Assembly (NCBI GenBank): GCA_027886175.1
Contig: JAJNNQ010000019.1
Location: 13,068,501 to 13,132,500 of the forward strand
From: Phylloscopus collybita
Taxonomy: Eukaryota > Chordata > Aves > Passeriformes > Phylloscopidae
DNA length: 64,000 nt
Direction: 5' to 3'
The translations under genes and the position numbers were made by a program. This document shows positions 23,301 through 41,500 of this stretch, piece by piece (position 1 is the stretch's first letter; the number at the start of each line of letters is the position of its first letter). The notes beneath the pieces are model-generated. The model did not search any database. It had not been told where the DNA came from and saw nothing but the letters and a program-made list of their open reading frames with translations.

Positions 23301-26300
23301 AATGTCGCCACACACTGGAGCAGCACAACTGGAACATAGAGGTACCATTAAAAATGAGATTTGTAGCAGTTTCCAAGTACCTGGATTAAATGCAGCCCTC
23401 TGTGGGAGGGGAGCCCTACCAGTAAGATTAATCTGTCCACCCCTGGGTTTAGCCAAGTAGCTCTTTAGAGCTGCGTCTCCACACGTCTGGAGAGCTGGTT
23501 TCAGCCAAACACAGCAGAGTCATTATGGCTGTGAACAATCCCTTGACTGGCACATGGTGGGGCCTCCCGTGGAGCCTGTGTGCTGGCTGCCATGGAGAAG
23601 GCTTTCCACATGGAAAAGAGCACTGGTGGTTGCTGTTTGTCAGGAATTGTGCTTCTCCTGTGCCCCGGGGCTGTGGACGAGTAATACCCAGTGTCAGTGT
23701 CCAAAGTATAAAAACCATAAAATGCCTGAAACCTCCCTTTGCTCTTTCTTATGTCAAAGGCAGCTGTGCAGGACCGACTGAATGAGCAAGAGGGTGTCCC
23801 AAGTGTCTTTAATCCTCCTCCACTGCGGCCATTGCAGGTCAATACAGCTGACCACAGGATCTACAGCTACGTTGTCTCAAGGCCACAGCCAAGGGCAAGT
23901 TATCTTACAGTGGATTTTATCCTGCTTCTTGGCTGACTCTCTATGAACACAGAACTTGCGAGCAGGGAAAGAAATTGTTCTCTTTGCATGCTGTTATCTC
24001 CTTTCTGAATATTTTATCTTACAAAAACAAAATGTAGAGCTATTCCTTCAGTTTCTGTTACTGCTGTGGAGATTTTCCCCACAGGACTTTATTTTTATCA
24101 TATACTGTCTTGCTGTGGTGTAGTAAAACCTTTAGAGCAGTTGAATTGGAACAAAAGACTGTCCCTTTGCAATGTCCTCTATGTGGCAGTGATAATGTTT
24201 TTCTTCTTAGAGCTCCCCTTAAATGTGTATTAACTAGAATATAGAATTAATTATTTCATTAATGTTTTACAAGCAAATTTGCATGAGCATCTGTAAGACT
24301 TGGTGCTGTTAATCTCTTTGTATAGTTAAGAAAAATTAAATCCTTATTTGTAATTGCAGGGCCTGTTAGGATGGGGTTACTACTTCATAATGCTTCCATT
24401 CCGATTTACCTATTACACGTTACTTGATATATTTAGGTAAGTCCTTGTTTGTGCTGACTCACTTATTGACTGCATCAGGGAAAACACTGGCTCAGATTTG
24501 GCTGGATTTCTGTCACTTAGATCTTTAAGCCTCATGGCAGATTTTCCATTGGTTTGCTTAACTGGCATTATCTCTAGCCTTGTGAAGTTCCTATGCTGTT
24601 TAGTAAGAAATAAATCTTATTGCAGAGAGAAAGAGTGCCTTGCAGCTCTCTAAATGGAGTGTTTAATTAAAGCTCCACACAGCTTTACAATCTGAGTGCC
24701 AAACAAAGGGGTTGCAAAACAGTGTCCAGCTGTTTGGTATTCTTGGACAAACATCAGAATCATGTCCCATTGGGCTGGGCTGCAGGTTAACCTGCCCTAA
24801 TTCCTGGATGTTATTTGGTAAAACCCAAACTGTAAACACCTCTGCTTTATTTCAATACCTTTGGTGTCTATTGCCTCTTCTCCTTTACTGCCCCAAAGCA
24901 CTAATTCTCCTTGTCTCCTTTACAGCATTGATAGAGGGAGAAGGGAATGGTAAGGGTGGTAAATAGCCAGCAGTCCTGCCATCTGCACTGGTTTGGCACT
25001 TTTCCCTGTTGTATTACTTTTTCTCCCCATTAAGGACATTTCCAAAGTTCAGTGTATCTTCTGTGCATCAGTAGAACTAAACAACACTGATATCTGCCTT
25101 GCATTGAAGCTTTTTCAGCTTCAGAGGAATGACAGTTTCACAGGACTCCTAGAGTAATTTTCTCTTTCTGCAACTCTTTGTACATTGGAATTGTTAGTTC
25201 TGGATTGGCAGAAATGCAGTTTTCAGAGTTATCTGGACAAAACTGTTTGGCTTTTAACAGCCCATCTTTGACTAAATTCCTCAAACCTCCTACTGTTAGT
25301 GTGGCTTATGCCTGATGCTTCAGAGGAAGCTGAAACTGCTTAATCACACAGAATTTGGATCCTTACTGATCCCTAGCCTGAGATGAATCTTCATTGGGAG
25401 TTGGTTCTGTAGCAGTGGTATCAGTTTGGAGCGGGTGTCAGTTCAGGTTCAGATTATAAACGCTCAAGGGTCTCAGCTGTGAAGTTTTTCCTCTATGAGT
25501 CGCTATGACTGTAGAAAAGAAAACCTGTTCCTCAAGAAGTCAGTGAGCTGAATTTCCAGTGTCCTTTGCTTCCTTCCTAGGTTTGCTCTGCGTTTTATAC
25601 GCCCTGATCCTCGTAGTCGGGTCACCGACCCAGTGGGTGACATTATTTCATTTATTCATATGTTTGAGGAAAAATATGGGAGGATACACCCTGTCTTCTA
25701 CCAGGGAACTTACAGCCAGGTCAGTGTCATGTCTTGGTGCCTAGATCCTGGGGAGTGGGGATTTTGCCACATGGTATCGGGGCCTCCATGGCAAAATTGC
25801 TTTTCATCTACAAGCCCAACATTTATCCCCAAACTCTCCTAACAGGGTAATGGAGAGCTAGTGAACAAGTGTATTGGGAAACCAGTGTCTGCCAGGCTTG
25901 ATGATTTGCCAAGCCTGCAAAGTTGGAAAGCAAAGCTGCTCTGGCTGTTCCTCGACCGTCTGTGTGACTCTGTAGCCAACAGCTTTTCTTTGTAATCCTG
26001 CCTTTGTTTTTATAAACTGGTGTGCTGTGCCAGAGTCTGTCCTTCTGTTCACCAAAGTGGGATTAACTGCATGAGCTTCTATCACAGTGCAACTTTGCAG
26101 TAGTGCAGGGCCTCAAATTTGAGAGGGAGCCCCTAAGAAATTATGGGAGGTGAATGTTCCATAGATCAAATCTGAGGGGGCTCTCTGTAGAAAAGGGTTG
26201 TCCCCTTGGACACTGCCTCTTCTACAGCTTCTCTCAGCCTGGCCAAGGGAAGGGTCTCCTGAGAGCATCCCATCAGATAGCTGGATCAGCACTGTTTCCC

Positions 26301-29300
26301 AGGTGCCTGGGAAAGAAGTGTTGAGTGCCTGTCTGCTCCACACTGCACAGTGATGGAGCTCACTGCCTCTGCAGCTCTTTTAGGCTCCTCTGTCATTCCT
26401 GGAATCCAAACTCAAATAATTGTGGAATGGTTAGGCTACCAAAACTAGGTGCCAGTAAAACAGGGAGCATATTGTGCACTTATCCTGTGGTCTTGTTAAA
26501 AATGGTCTTGGGTGGGTGGAATCCAGACACTGTAGATGTGGAAAGGGAGGATTTTTTTTCTTTGTTGTCTGGTCTTTGGGGTCCTGCAGCATTATTTATT
26601 ACCTGTTCTAATAGAATTTTCATTTGGTGTGATCTGAAGATTGCATCCTGTACAGGCTCAAGGGAACGCTCAGCCTTGGCCACTGTGAGTCCAAGGGGTG
26701 AAGGAGGTTCTTCACTGCCAGCTGAGTCTGGTGAGGCAGCTGAGGTGTCAATCCATGTCATTGCCTACCCAATTCCACTCTGAGTTCAGTGTTCTCCAAA
26801 GCTACATTCTGAGAGGATATGAGAGAACACCACTTTAGCCCTCTTAAATAAAAGGCTTATTTACAAGGTCTGACAGGTTCATCCTCCTCTGCTGCTCCAC
26901 TAAAACCACTCCAGTGGCAGAGCAGTGCCTGGGTCACACAAGCTGTGTGGGTGCTGCATTCCCCTTGCCCAGACACCCTGTAACTTTACCTCCTCTGCTC
27001 TTACGCCAAGGCACTGAATGATGCCAAGCGGGAGCTGCGCTTCCTGTTGGTTTATCTTCATGGAGATGACCACCAAGACACAGATGAGTTCTGCCGGTAG
27101 GTAGGAGCATTTCCCAGATAGTTGTCTTTGCACTTGAAATGCAGCTTCCCTCACACGGTCTCTTCTCATCCCCCAGCAATACACTGTGTGCACCTGAGGT
27201 CATCACCCTCATCAACACTAGAATGCTCTTCTGGGCTTGTTCAACCAATAAACCAGAGGGATACAGAGGTGAGTATGTCCCTCCTGGGCTTTACCTGTCC
27301 CCTCCTGTCTACAGCACAAGCCAGATGCTCTTTGACAATATACACATGTGAAACACTCTGTTGTATTTTGTGCAAGTAGACAAGAGATTTCAGGATTGCA
27401 CGGGGAAATACATGTGTTGTTTTCCCAGGATATCTCAAAAGGTTTGGATGCCAGAGAAATACATTCTGATCTTCACCTTCACCGTTCTGTGTGTTTCTGG
27501 GCAATCAGAATTCTGTGCTCATTGCTGTTGGGCATTTAGGTTGCTTTCAGTGCCTTGCCAGTGGGAGTTGGTGGCTGTGTGCTGGGGATAAACTGAGTGG
27601 AGAAACAAGTATCCAACTAGATCTGCCCTCAACACTGGCTCCTGTGATGCCTGAGGCCAGGAAGGACTTGTTAGGTGCATGCTTTCTGTTTCTGAGACAG
27701 TCGTTGTAATCCACGCCCAATCTCTGTGTCTCCTCAAAAGCCCACAGTCTGAGAGCTGTTGATAAGCTGGCTAGACAGAAATGTTTAGTAAGGTTTTGCT
27801 GCAAGTGGAGCCTTTTCCCAAAGTTCTGTTCATGGCTTCTGTGTTGTTTCCACCATTTCTGTTTCATGGTCAGGAAAATGCTAAATTTGGGTCACTCTTG
27901 GCTCCATAGTTCTGATCCCAGTTATCAACAACTTGAGAAAACAGCTCTCTGAGGAGACAGTCTTTGACTTATTCCTGTTTCATTGCCACAATGCTTTGGA
28001 GTCACAGCCTGGAAAACAGAGCTGGAAGGGATCATGGCCTTCCATTTAATCCCTGGGCTGCTCTGGTTTTGTTTGAGGGGCTCCATTTGTAACAATGGCT
28101 CCAAGTTGCATGATGTACATGTGTGTTTTAAGGAGGGGATCAACAGCTGTATATGAACAGTAATTTAAGTGCATAATCTGTTCTGCTGCTTCAGACAGAG
28201 CCTGCCTCCAGCAAAACCAACCTAAATTTGTTCAGAAATGTTCAACATGGACATACTGCCTTCTCCCCCATGACAGTTTCTTCCTGAGTCCAGTCATCCC
28301 TAATCACCTGAGCAAGCATTTCCATGTGCTTGTCCTGTGTTACTGCTCCTGCAGTTTAAGCCCATGGCTTTGTCCCATTTTGAATGGACATTCAGAGCCA
28401 TTTACTTCCTTCTTGCTTGGTTACTTGAAAGCTTGGGTTTTTTTCCATCAGTCTTTGTGCTCCCAAAGCCATTTCCTCCCTTTGCTAACTTAGAGGGTTT
28501 GATTTTCAAAATGGAGCCTGAGGCCTTTTCTGCCTTGGAAGAGAGAATGTCTGGGGAAGGTGCTTTCCTTGGTCCTCAGTGACGGGAAACATTTGTGCTG
28601 CAGCCCTTGGTGGCCCTTGTGGCTGGGGTGGTGATGCTTGTGCTGTTCCCAGTGTCCCAGGCTCTGCGGGAGAACACGTACCCGTTCCTGGCCGTGATCA
28701 TGCTCAAGGATCGCAGGATGACCGTGGTTGGGCGGCTGGAAGGCCTCATCCAGGCTGATGACCTCATCAATCAGCTGATGTTCATCATGGATGCCAACCA
28801 GACATACCTGGTGTCCGAGCGCCTGGAAAGGTAGGGTGGAACCAGAGCTCCAGTAACACAGACCTTGTTGAGGCAGGCTCTGCTCTGTCCCCTGCCTCCC
28901 TCCAGACACCCTGTGTAGGCACATAGCTCAGCACCTCCCGTTCTGTAACACAGCCCATAGGCGCTCCTCTTACCAGGGGGATCACCAGTCCATAAATTCA
29001 GGCCACCTTATAGCCAGGGAGCCAGATGTGTTGCACACACAATGCCACCACTGAAAGGTGGGTGTGAGTACTGTTCTCTGCAATTGGAGCACACCTTTGG
29101 CATGCTGGAGCTTTGCAGGGAAAGCTTGGACAATAGCCAGTAGGATCCAAGTGGGAGCAAAGGCATTGCAGGCAGGAGAGCTGGTGTCCACAGCCAGCTG
29201 GTGAGTGTGTGCTGCTGGCTGGGCTGGCTGTGCTGAGCTCTGGCTGCTTCTCTGGTGTGGCCTCACAAGTCCCTGTGACTCTTAGGGATGTACAAGTTGC

Positions 29301-30938
29301 ATCCAAAACAGGATCCCACCATTTGACTTTGTCTGTCCCTCCTCTGTCCCATGCTCGTGTGGGGACCCAGTAACATGTTCCAGTTTATGAAATGTGCAAG
29401 GAATTACCTGAAGGAGATAAAACTAAGAAGAGTCTCAAATATGAGGCAGGAATCCTGGGCACTATTCTTGTGCTATCGGCTCTGTCAAGCTGCAGGGGTT
29501 CAGAAGCCTTTTAAGTTCCACCCACCCTTGGGAAGCAGTTTGATTGTGAGGGACTGTGGGGACCTGGCTTGGCCTTTTAGGAGCTTGTGGTACCCCAAGG
29601 CATTAGCTGCTGTGTGCTCCTATGGGTTGGAGGCTGTCCCCGCACCCTCGGGTCTGCCCTCAGCCTGCCACCCCCTCACTTGAGGGCCTGTTAGCCCTGA
29701 CCACTTCCCACTGGTGTTTGCAGGGAAGAGAGGAACCAAACCCAAGTCCTGAGGCAGCAGCAGGATGAGGCATATCTGGCATCCTTGCGTGCGGACCAGG
29801 AAAAGGAGCGCAAGAAGAAGGAGGAAAGGGAGAGAAAGAAGAAGAAGGAGGAGGAAGTGCAACAGCAAAAACTGGCAGAGGAGAGGCGGCGGCAGGTGAG
29901 AGCAGAGGGATTGCAGGAGAGGCTGCAGTGTCCTGTGGGATGCCTGGCCTGCAGTAGGAATTGCTTGTCTTGCTTGTGACTTGGGTGTCCTTTGAGGCTC
30001 CTGGAGCAGCTGCGCTGCAGGGGGCAGGCACAAAGGTTCAGTGAAGCCATTGCTCCTGTCCCTCCTTGCCTTGCAGACACTGCAGGAGGAGAAGGAGCGG
30101 AAGTCGGAATGCCTTCCTCCAGAACCACATCCCGACGACCCAGAGAGCGTCAAGATCATTTTCAAGCTGCCTAACGATTCCAGAGTGGAGCGGCGATTCC
30201 ACTTCACACAGTCATTGACGGTGAGCTTGGGGCAGAGCTGAGGGGCCTTCCAGAGCAAGGGGGTGAAGAGTCTTGGAGGTGGCTCAGCAAAGCTTTATTT
30301 CCCTTGGACTTTGCCAAATGGTGACCTTTGCTGAGAGCCTTGGCAGGCAGAGCTAGTCCTTGGTAAGGAGAGTGCTGTGGGGCCTGGTTCCACCGCCTTG
30401 GAAGAGGAGAGAAAATGGAAGAAGCTTTTTTACCTCCTTAAAAGCTGGAAGGTGTCTCTATTCATGACAGGGCAGGTTGGGACTAGATGATCTTAAAGGT
30501 CCCTTCCAACCTTTAACATTCTATAATTCAACTGCTCCTTATGAAATAAAGGTGTAGGAAGAGCCAGAAACAGTGTCTGGTCTCCCCGGTGCTCTGTGCC
30601 GAGCCCAGTTTCATGTGTGCCAAGGAAATGGCTCTCAGGTCTACAGTGCAGTGATGGTGCAGATTTGGGAACCTTCCCCCGCGAGATGCCAGGGATTCGC
30701 TCTGGCTGTGTCACTGCTCCCCCAGCTGGCTGTTATTTCTGTGCTTCCTTCCCAGGTGATCCACGACTTCCTGTTCTCCTTGAAAGAAAGCCCTGAGAAG
30801 TTCCAGATTGAGGCCAACTTCCCTCGCCGTGTCCTGCCCTGCCTCCCTACAGAGGAGTGGCCCAACCCCCCCACGCTGCAGGAGGCCGGACTCAGCCACA
30901 CGGAAGTCCTCTTTGTGCAGGACCTCACGGACGATTGA
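17350..30938 (+). CDS. FAF2: FAF2 (UBXD8/ETEA), p97-recruiting UBX protein
   Basis: Eleven exons: 17350-17412, 23273-23341, 23760-23894, 24360-24436, 25581-25719, 27011-27096, 27177-27268, 28653-28830, 29724-29895, 30077-30220, 30756-30938. 1338 bases, 445 residues, the same as human. Order of parts: UBA domain (about 10-50, EQTEKLLQFQDLTGIESMDQ); hydrophobic hairpin (about 90-118, GLLGWGYYFIMLPFRFTYYT) that inserts from the cytosol into ER and lipid-droplet membrane; thioredoxin-like UAS domain (about 140-260, binds long unsaturated fatty acids in mammals); charged coiled coil (about 275-350); UBX domain (about 357-440) with the FPR turn (NFPRRVLP) that contacts p97/VCP. It recruits p97 for ER-associated degradation and controls lipid-droplet lipase turnover. 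Intron 3 has a GC donor. The only clear C-terminal change from human is a final D instead of E. Confidence 0.98.
17413..23272 (+). other. FAF2 intron 1 (5.9 kb), no gene seen
   Basis: The first half kilobase is still CpG-rich; the rest is more AT-rich than the other introns. Read on both strands I find no exon of a known family, no tRNA or snoRNA box pair that I would defend, and no clear CR1 copy. It is the natural place for enhancers, but none can be called from sequence alone. Confidence 0.5.
30468..30532 (+). repeat. CR1 3' tail fragment in FAF2 intron 10
   Basis: CAGGTTGGGACTAGATGATC, then TTAAAGGTCCCTTCCAACC and a degenerate ATTCTATAATTC end, is the plus-strand form of the CR1 3' terminus. 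The left border is uncertain. Confidence 0.75.
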
Positions 30939-31590
30939 CACTTCATTTTGGTTTTGTTTTTGTTTGTTTTGTTGTTTCGTTTTTGTTTTGGTTTTTGTTG
31001 TTTTTTTTTTTTTCCAGAAGACACAAAACGGAAAGAGAAATTCATATTATTATTATAATACAATATTTTTTTTAAAAAGACTGCATACAAACAAGGGATC
31101 AGAGACCACATGGCCTGCGCCAGCCGTGCTGCGTGTGTGCGCTGGCGAGAGGACGCGTGCGCACGGCCATCCCCTGCACCGGGGTGGGCACTCAGGGGGG
31201 AGCTGGTGTTGCCCCTCCGCCCTCCCTGGGGAGGAACAGGAATGGCAGCTCTTGGTAATTATTGCTTTTATTGGTGACAATAATAATAAAACCCCAGCAA
31301 CCCAACATCTCGTGAAGATTTGATACTCTGCTGCTCCTGAGAGACACAAGACCGAGCACCGGAATGTGCTGGGAGTGGGGTGGGGGGAAAGGGCTGGACA
31401 GACTCTCTTCAGCTTCCCTCTGTGTATAAATACTGTTCTTTTAATATTTCTCTTGCTTTGTAATGACCAAAGGAGATTGGGGTTGACTATAGTATTAACT
31501 TTTTGATAAAGAGCTGGTTCAATTCTTACCCATGTGGAGTCTTGCCCAGGGTTCTTAGCCTGCGTAGTGTAATAAACTCTGCCTCTAGCA
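30939..31590 (+). other. FAF2 3' UTR, GU-rich start and two poly(A) signals
   Basis: Directly after the stop is an almost pure T/G tract (30944-31015). AATAAA hexamers occur at 31285-31290 and 31571-31576, giving 3' UTRs of about 370 or 650 bases. The gene converges on RNF44. Confidence 0.7.
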
Positions 31591-32415
31591 TGTCTGTGCT
31601 GATGCTTTCTGCCCCTGCCCCAGGCAGGAGCTGCTGTGGGATTTGTGGCTCCCAGGAGTGTGGGTGCGCTCAGCCTCTGGTCTCACACTGGACATTTTGT
31701 GCCAGTGGTGCTGTTGCACGAGATGCCAGCGAGCCCAGCATGGGGGGATGGCAGGGCTGGGGGTGCTGCCGTGCCACCTCCTGTGGGCTCAGGCTGGGAG
31801 GGAGGGAGCTGATGAGGCTGGGTTCACCCTCTTGGAGCAGGTGCCAGGTGGAAAAGGTGGGAGGTGAGTGTCAGGCTGGTCCCTGCCAGAGGCTTGGTCA
31901 GGGCTGTGGAGCTGTACCAGAGCTGCCCCAAGGCAGAGTGGTAGGAGCTTGTTCCTCCAGGAACCTGTTCTGGAGCCAAGAGAGGTTGGGGGTGGAAGGA
32001 ATCTCAAAGCACATCTCATTCCAACCCCCTGCCATGGGCAGGAACAGAGGGATAGCCTCTTTCCTGGCCCACCAGGGCAATGCAGGAGGGTTGGGATGGA
32101 GGAGAGGTGGAAGGTGTCCCACTGCTGTGGCTGGAGCGACCCAGGGAGCTCTGCTGTCCCGGGATAGCAACCAGGACTTTCCCATCTCTGTGCAAGCTCT
32201 GAGGGATCTCCAGGTGGGAAGGAGGGGGTGTGTGGTGCTGCTCAAAACCAGATCCTGCTGGGGCAGAGCATCCAACCCGTCCCTGCTCCCACCCTCGGGC
32301 TCTCCTCCAAGCCTCTCTCCAGGGCCCTTCCAGCTGCAGCAGCTCCTTCCCATCCCTGGCCCCCACACTTCCCCTCAAGCCCCCACGGAGACAAGAGCTG
32401 GGCCCAGCGTGTTGG
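31591..32415. other. FAF2-RNF44 intergenic region
   Basis: About 0.8 kb between two convergent 3' ends. Apart from the CR1 fragment at 31983-32060 I see no gene, RNA or repeat. The long plus-strand open frame that spans it has no family resemblance. Confidence 0.5.
31983..32060 (-). repeat. Degraded CR1 fragment between FAF2 and RNF44
   Basis: GGAATCTCAAAGCACATCTC followed by ATTCCAACCCCCTGCCATGG resembles the same CR1 segment seen in better copies of this window, in minus orientation. The terminal octamers are missing. Confidence 0.5.
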
Positions 32416-35185
32416 TATACATCATACATTTATTAGTGAATATCCCTCTCAAAATCAGCCACAACATTAAAAAAAATAATGATTGCACTACTTGGTCAAG
32501 CAGAACTAGCAACTTTCATTTTAAAAAAAGTACAAATCTGTTAAAAATTTCAATCAGTATAATACACATATATATAATACAACATACTAGTTATGTTAAA
32601 TGCTACAAAACCAATATGATTCCAATGGAATGGAAAAAAACAAACACTTTTAGAGCTTTAAGAACCTTTTTTTTCTATATATTAGCCTTTTTTCAAATAC
32701 ATACATGGGAAAAATGAGGTAACTGTAAAATGTGCAAGTAACAGAGCAAAAAAAATTATATATATATATTTATATATATATATATATATATAAAAACTTT
32801 CTAACACAGAACACACGTCCTAGCACCTTCCGGGGAGCCGCGGGGAACGCGGGGGTCCCACCGGAGGGCCCGGGGACTGGTATAATAGAACAGTAAACAG
32901 TCCACTATCCCACCACAGGAATTCATTGGTAAACAGTGGTATCTACAGCGCAGTCAGCAATCACAAACACCCTAAATAATTGTTTTTTAGTATTTTTTTT
33001 TGTCATTTTTTCTTTTTGTTATTTTTTTTTAAATGATACTTTTAGCTGCTCATTGGAATAAATTCTGCAGCACACGAGCTGTGAGCTTTCGAGTCGCCGT
33101 CAAAGGACCGTAAGGCTTTCCTGGCTCCCTGGGCACCGCGAGGGCGGGAGGGGAGGAGAGGGGCGTCTCCGGGGGCGCGAAGCCGGGGACTCCTTTGGTT
33201 ATCTGTCACTGAGTGAGGGACGGGGAGGGGGCCGGGGTCCTGCCCAAGGGGCACCGAGCCCAGCGGTGCCAGCGCCCGTGCCAGGGCGGAGCGGGTGGCG
33301 CCGGGCCGGGGCCCTTGGCCTCGACGCTCCGCATGGAGGGCGGCCGCCGGAGGGGTGGGAAAGGGCGGCGAGGGGGAGCTGGCCCGGAGCCCCCCACCGC
33401 TCGTCGCCCCCCGCGCCCGACCGGGCAGCGTCCGGGGCCGGCCCACCGGTGGCTGGCACTGCCCTCCGGTCCTCAGCGTGGGGAACACCATCGTGCCCAA
33501 CCACGTAACCAGGCGCGGCCCCTCATCTCGCACCCGGCCGAGCCACCGCCGGGGGCCAGCCCCGCGCCTGCCCCCCGCCCCGCGGGGAGCCGCCCCCTCC
33601 CACCCCGGTCCCTTGCACACGCCGCCGCCGCGGGCGCGGACCCCGCGGGGACGGCCCTGAAAGTCTCACGGTCCTGCTGTGGCGTTGCGGACATGTGCAG
33701 TACAGTGCATGGCAGTATCAGCTGAGCACAAAAACCCCTCTCCCCACCCCCCTCACCCCACAGCCGGCTAGACGTAGCCAAGACCACGTTCCAAGCTGGT
33801 CAGACATGCATGCATATTTGTGAACATTTACATAGGGCTGGCGTCCGCACGGAAGCTCCCAGGCGTCAGCGACGCGCCAGGAGGGGAGGGCGGTGCTCTC
33901 ACCACCACCCCTGCCACCGCCTCCCGTCACCCTCCTCGCTAATTAATCATGCAAAACAACGGCCACGCGGGATTGATGGAGCCGGGCGGCGGCGTGGCGG
34001 CTTCTCCCCCGGCCCCTGCATGGGCAGGGGGGATACGGTGGCAAGGGGACCGCTCACAGCTTCCCCCGCACCAGCCGGGCCGAGGCCAGGGTAGCATTGA
34101 AAATACTCCACGAGGTTATGAATAAAACCTCCCCCGCTCTGGGGGCCGCAGCCCGGCCGGCCCCTCGCTGCCCACCAGCCGGGGAAACCGTGCCGTCCAG
34201 CCAGCAGGACGGGGCATGGGGCTACCTTGATTTACGTCGTCGGGACAGAGAAATGAGGAGCCGGGGCTGGGCAGCACACCGGGGACACCATACGCCCAAA
34301 GCCCTAGGGACCAGGTTGGTGTCCCCTCCTCAAGCTTGGCTGCCTTGTGGGATGCCACATGGCCTGGCCTCTGGGAGCTGCGCTGGCCAGGCACAGGGGA
34401 ATGAACAGGGAGAGGGGCCAGGGCTCCGCCAGCACCATCCTCCCACTGGTAAAAGACCCCAAGCAGCCATAGCCCTCTGGGGCTCCCCAGGGCAGCCAAG
34501 GCAGGAGAGAGGCCGTGCCAGGCTGCGCACGGGAGCGGGGACAGAGGCACTCCTGTGTTCCTGCCTTGCTGCCCCAGCCATGCCGCGGGGTTGCTGGTGT
34601 CCCACCTTGGCTGCGCTCCGCCAGCCACCTCCGGCTGTCCCCGGGGCGGGGGTGGTGCCGCCGGCATCACACCCGCAGCGCTCCCCCCTCTCTCCTCCCC
34701 GCGTCCTCGAGAGCAACGCCGAGGGGAGGAGCCGCCTGCGCGCCCCTAGGGCAAACGGCCAAGGAACCAAAAACGTGATGGAAATGAAAAGGAAACAAGG
34801 GAAAAAAAACTATCGTAAAAAAAAAAAATAGTGACAAAGGGAAAAACCACTAATTCCCTAGCAGAGTACAAAGACCTGGAAAATGATGGAGCAACAACAG
34901 CGTCTTTGGAGCGCAGAGGGCACAGCCACGCACCTCCCGCCTCCAGCACAACACGATTCGGGGCCCTGGGAGCGCAGCGGGCAGGCGTCCGGCCGAGTCC
35001 GTGCCCCGGCGGGGAGGAGGAGGGCTGGCCGGGAGCCCGGACTGCTCAATGCTCACCACATCCGAGGAGAGGCTTTGGGGAGGGGGGGTAAGCGCAGGGT
35101 CAGGCCCTAGCAGCGGGCAGCGGCCCCCGCCCGAGCCCGGCGTCCTTGTCCTCTAGTGAATTGTGCGGCACAGCGCCCGCCAGCC
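32416..35185 (-). other. RNF44: RNF44 3' UTR (about 2.75 kb)
   Basis: The RNF44 stop is at 35186; the first canonical AATAAA on this strand is at 32434-32429 with nothing earlier that is equally good, so the UTR is long, as in mammals. It has two opposite compositions: GC- and CpG-rich from about 33070 to 35185, AT-rich from 32430 to 33060. The AT part includes a TA repeat and several poly(A)/poly(T) runs. Long open frames inside the CpG part look accidental. Confidence 0.65.
32756..32792. repeat. (TA)n microsatellite in the RNF44 3' UTR
   Basis: Uninterrupted TA dinucleotides broken by one TTT, 37 bases in all. It could fold on itself in the transcript. Confidence 0.9.

Positions 35186-41500
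<6,315 letters not shown>

Noticed and set aside
31503..32717. A 404-codon plus-strand frame between FAF2 and RNF44
   Set aside because: It contains FAF2 3' UTR, a CR1 fragment and the antisense of the RNF44 poly(A) signal; no recognisable protein.
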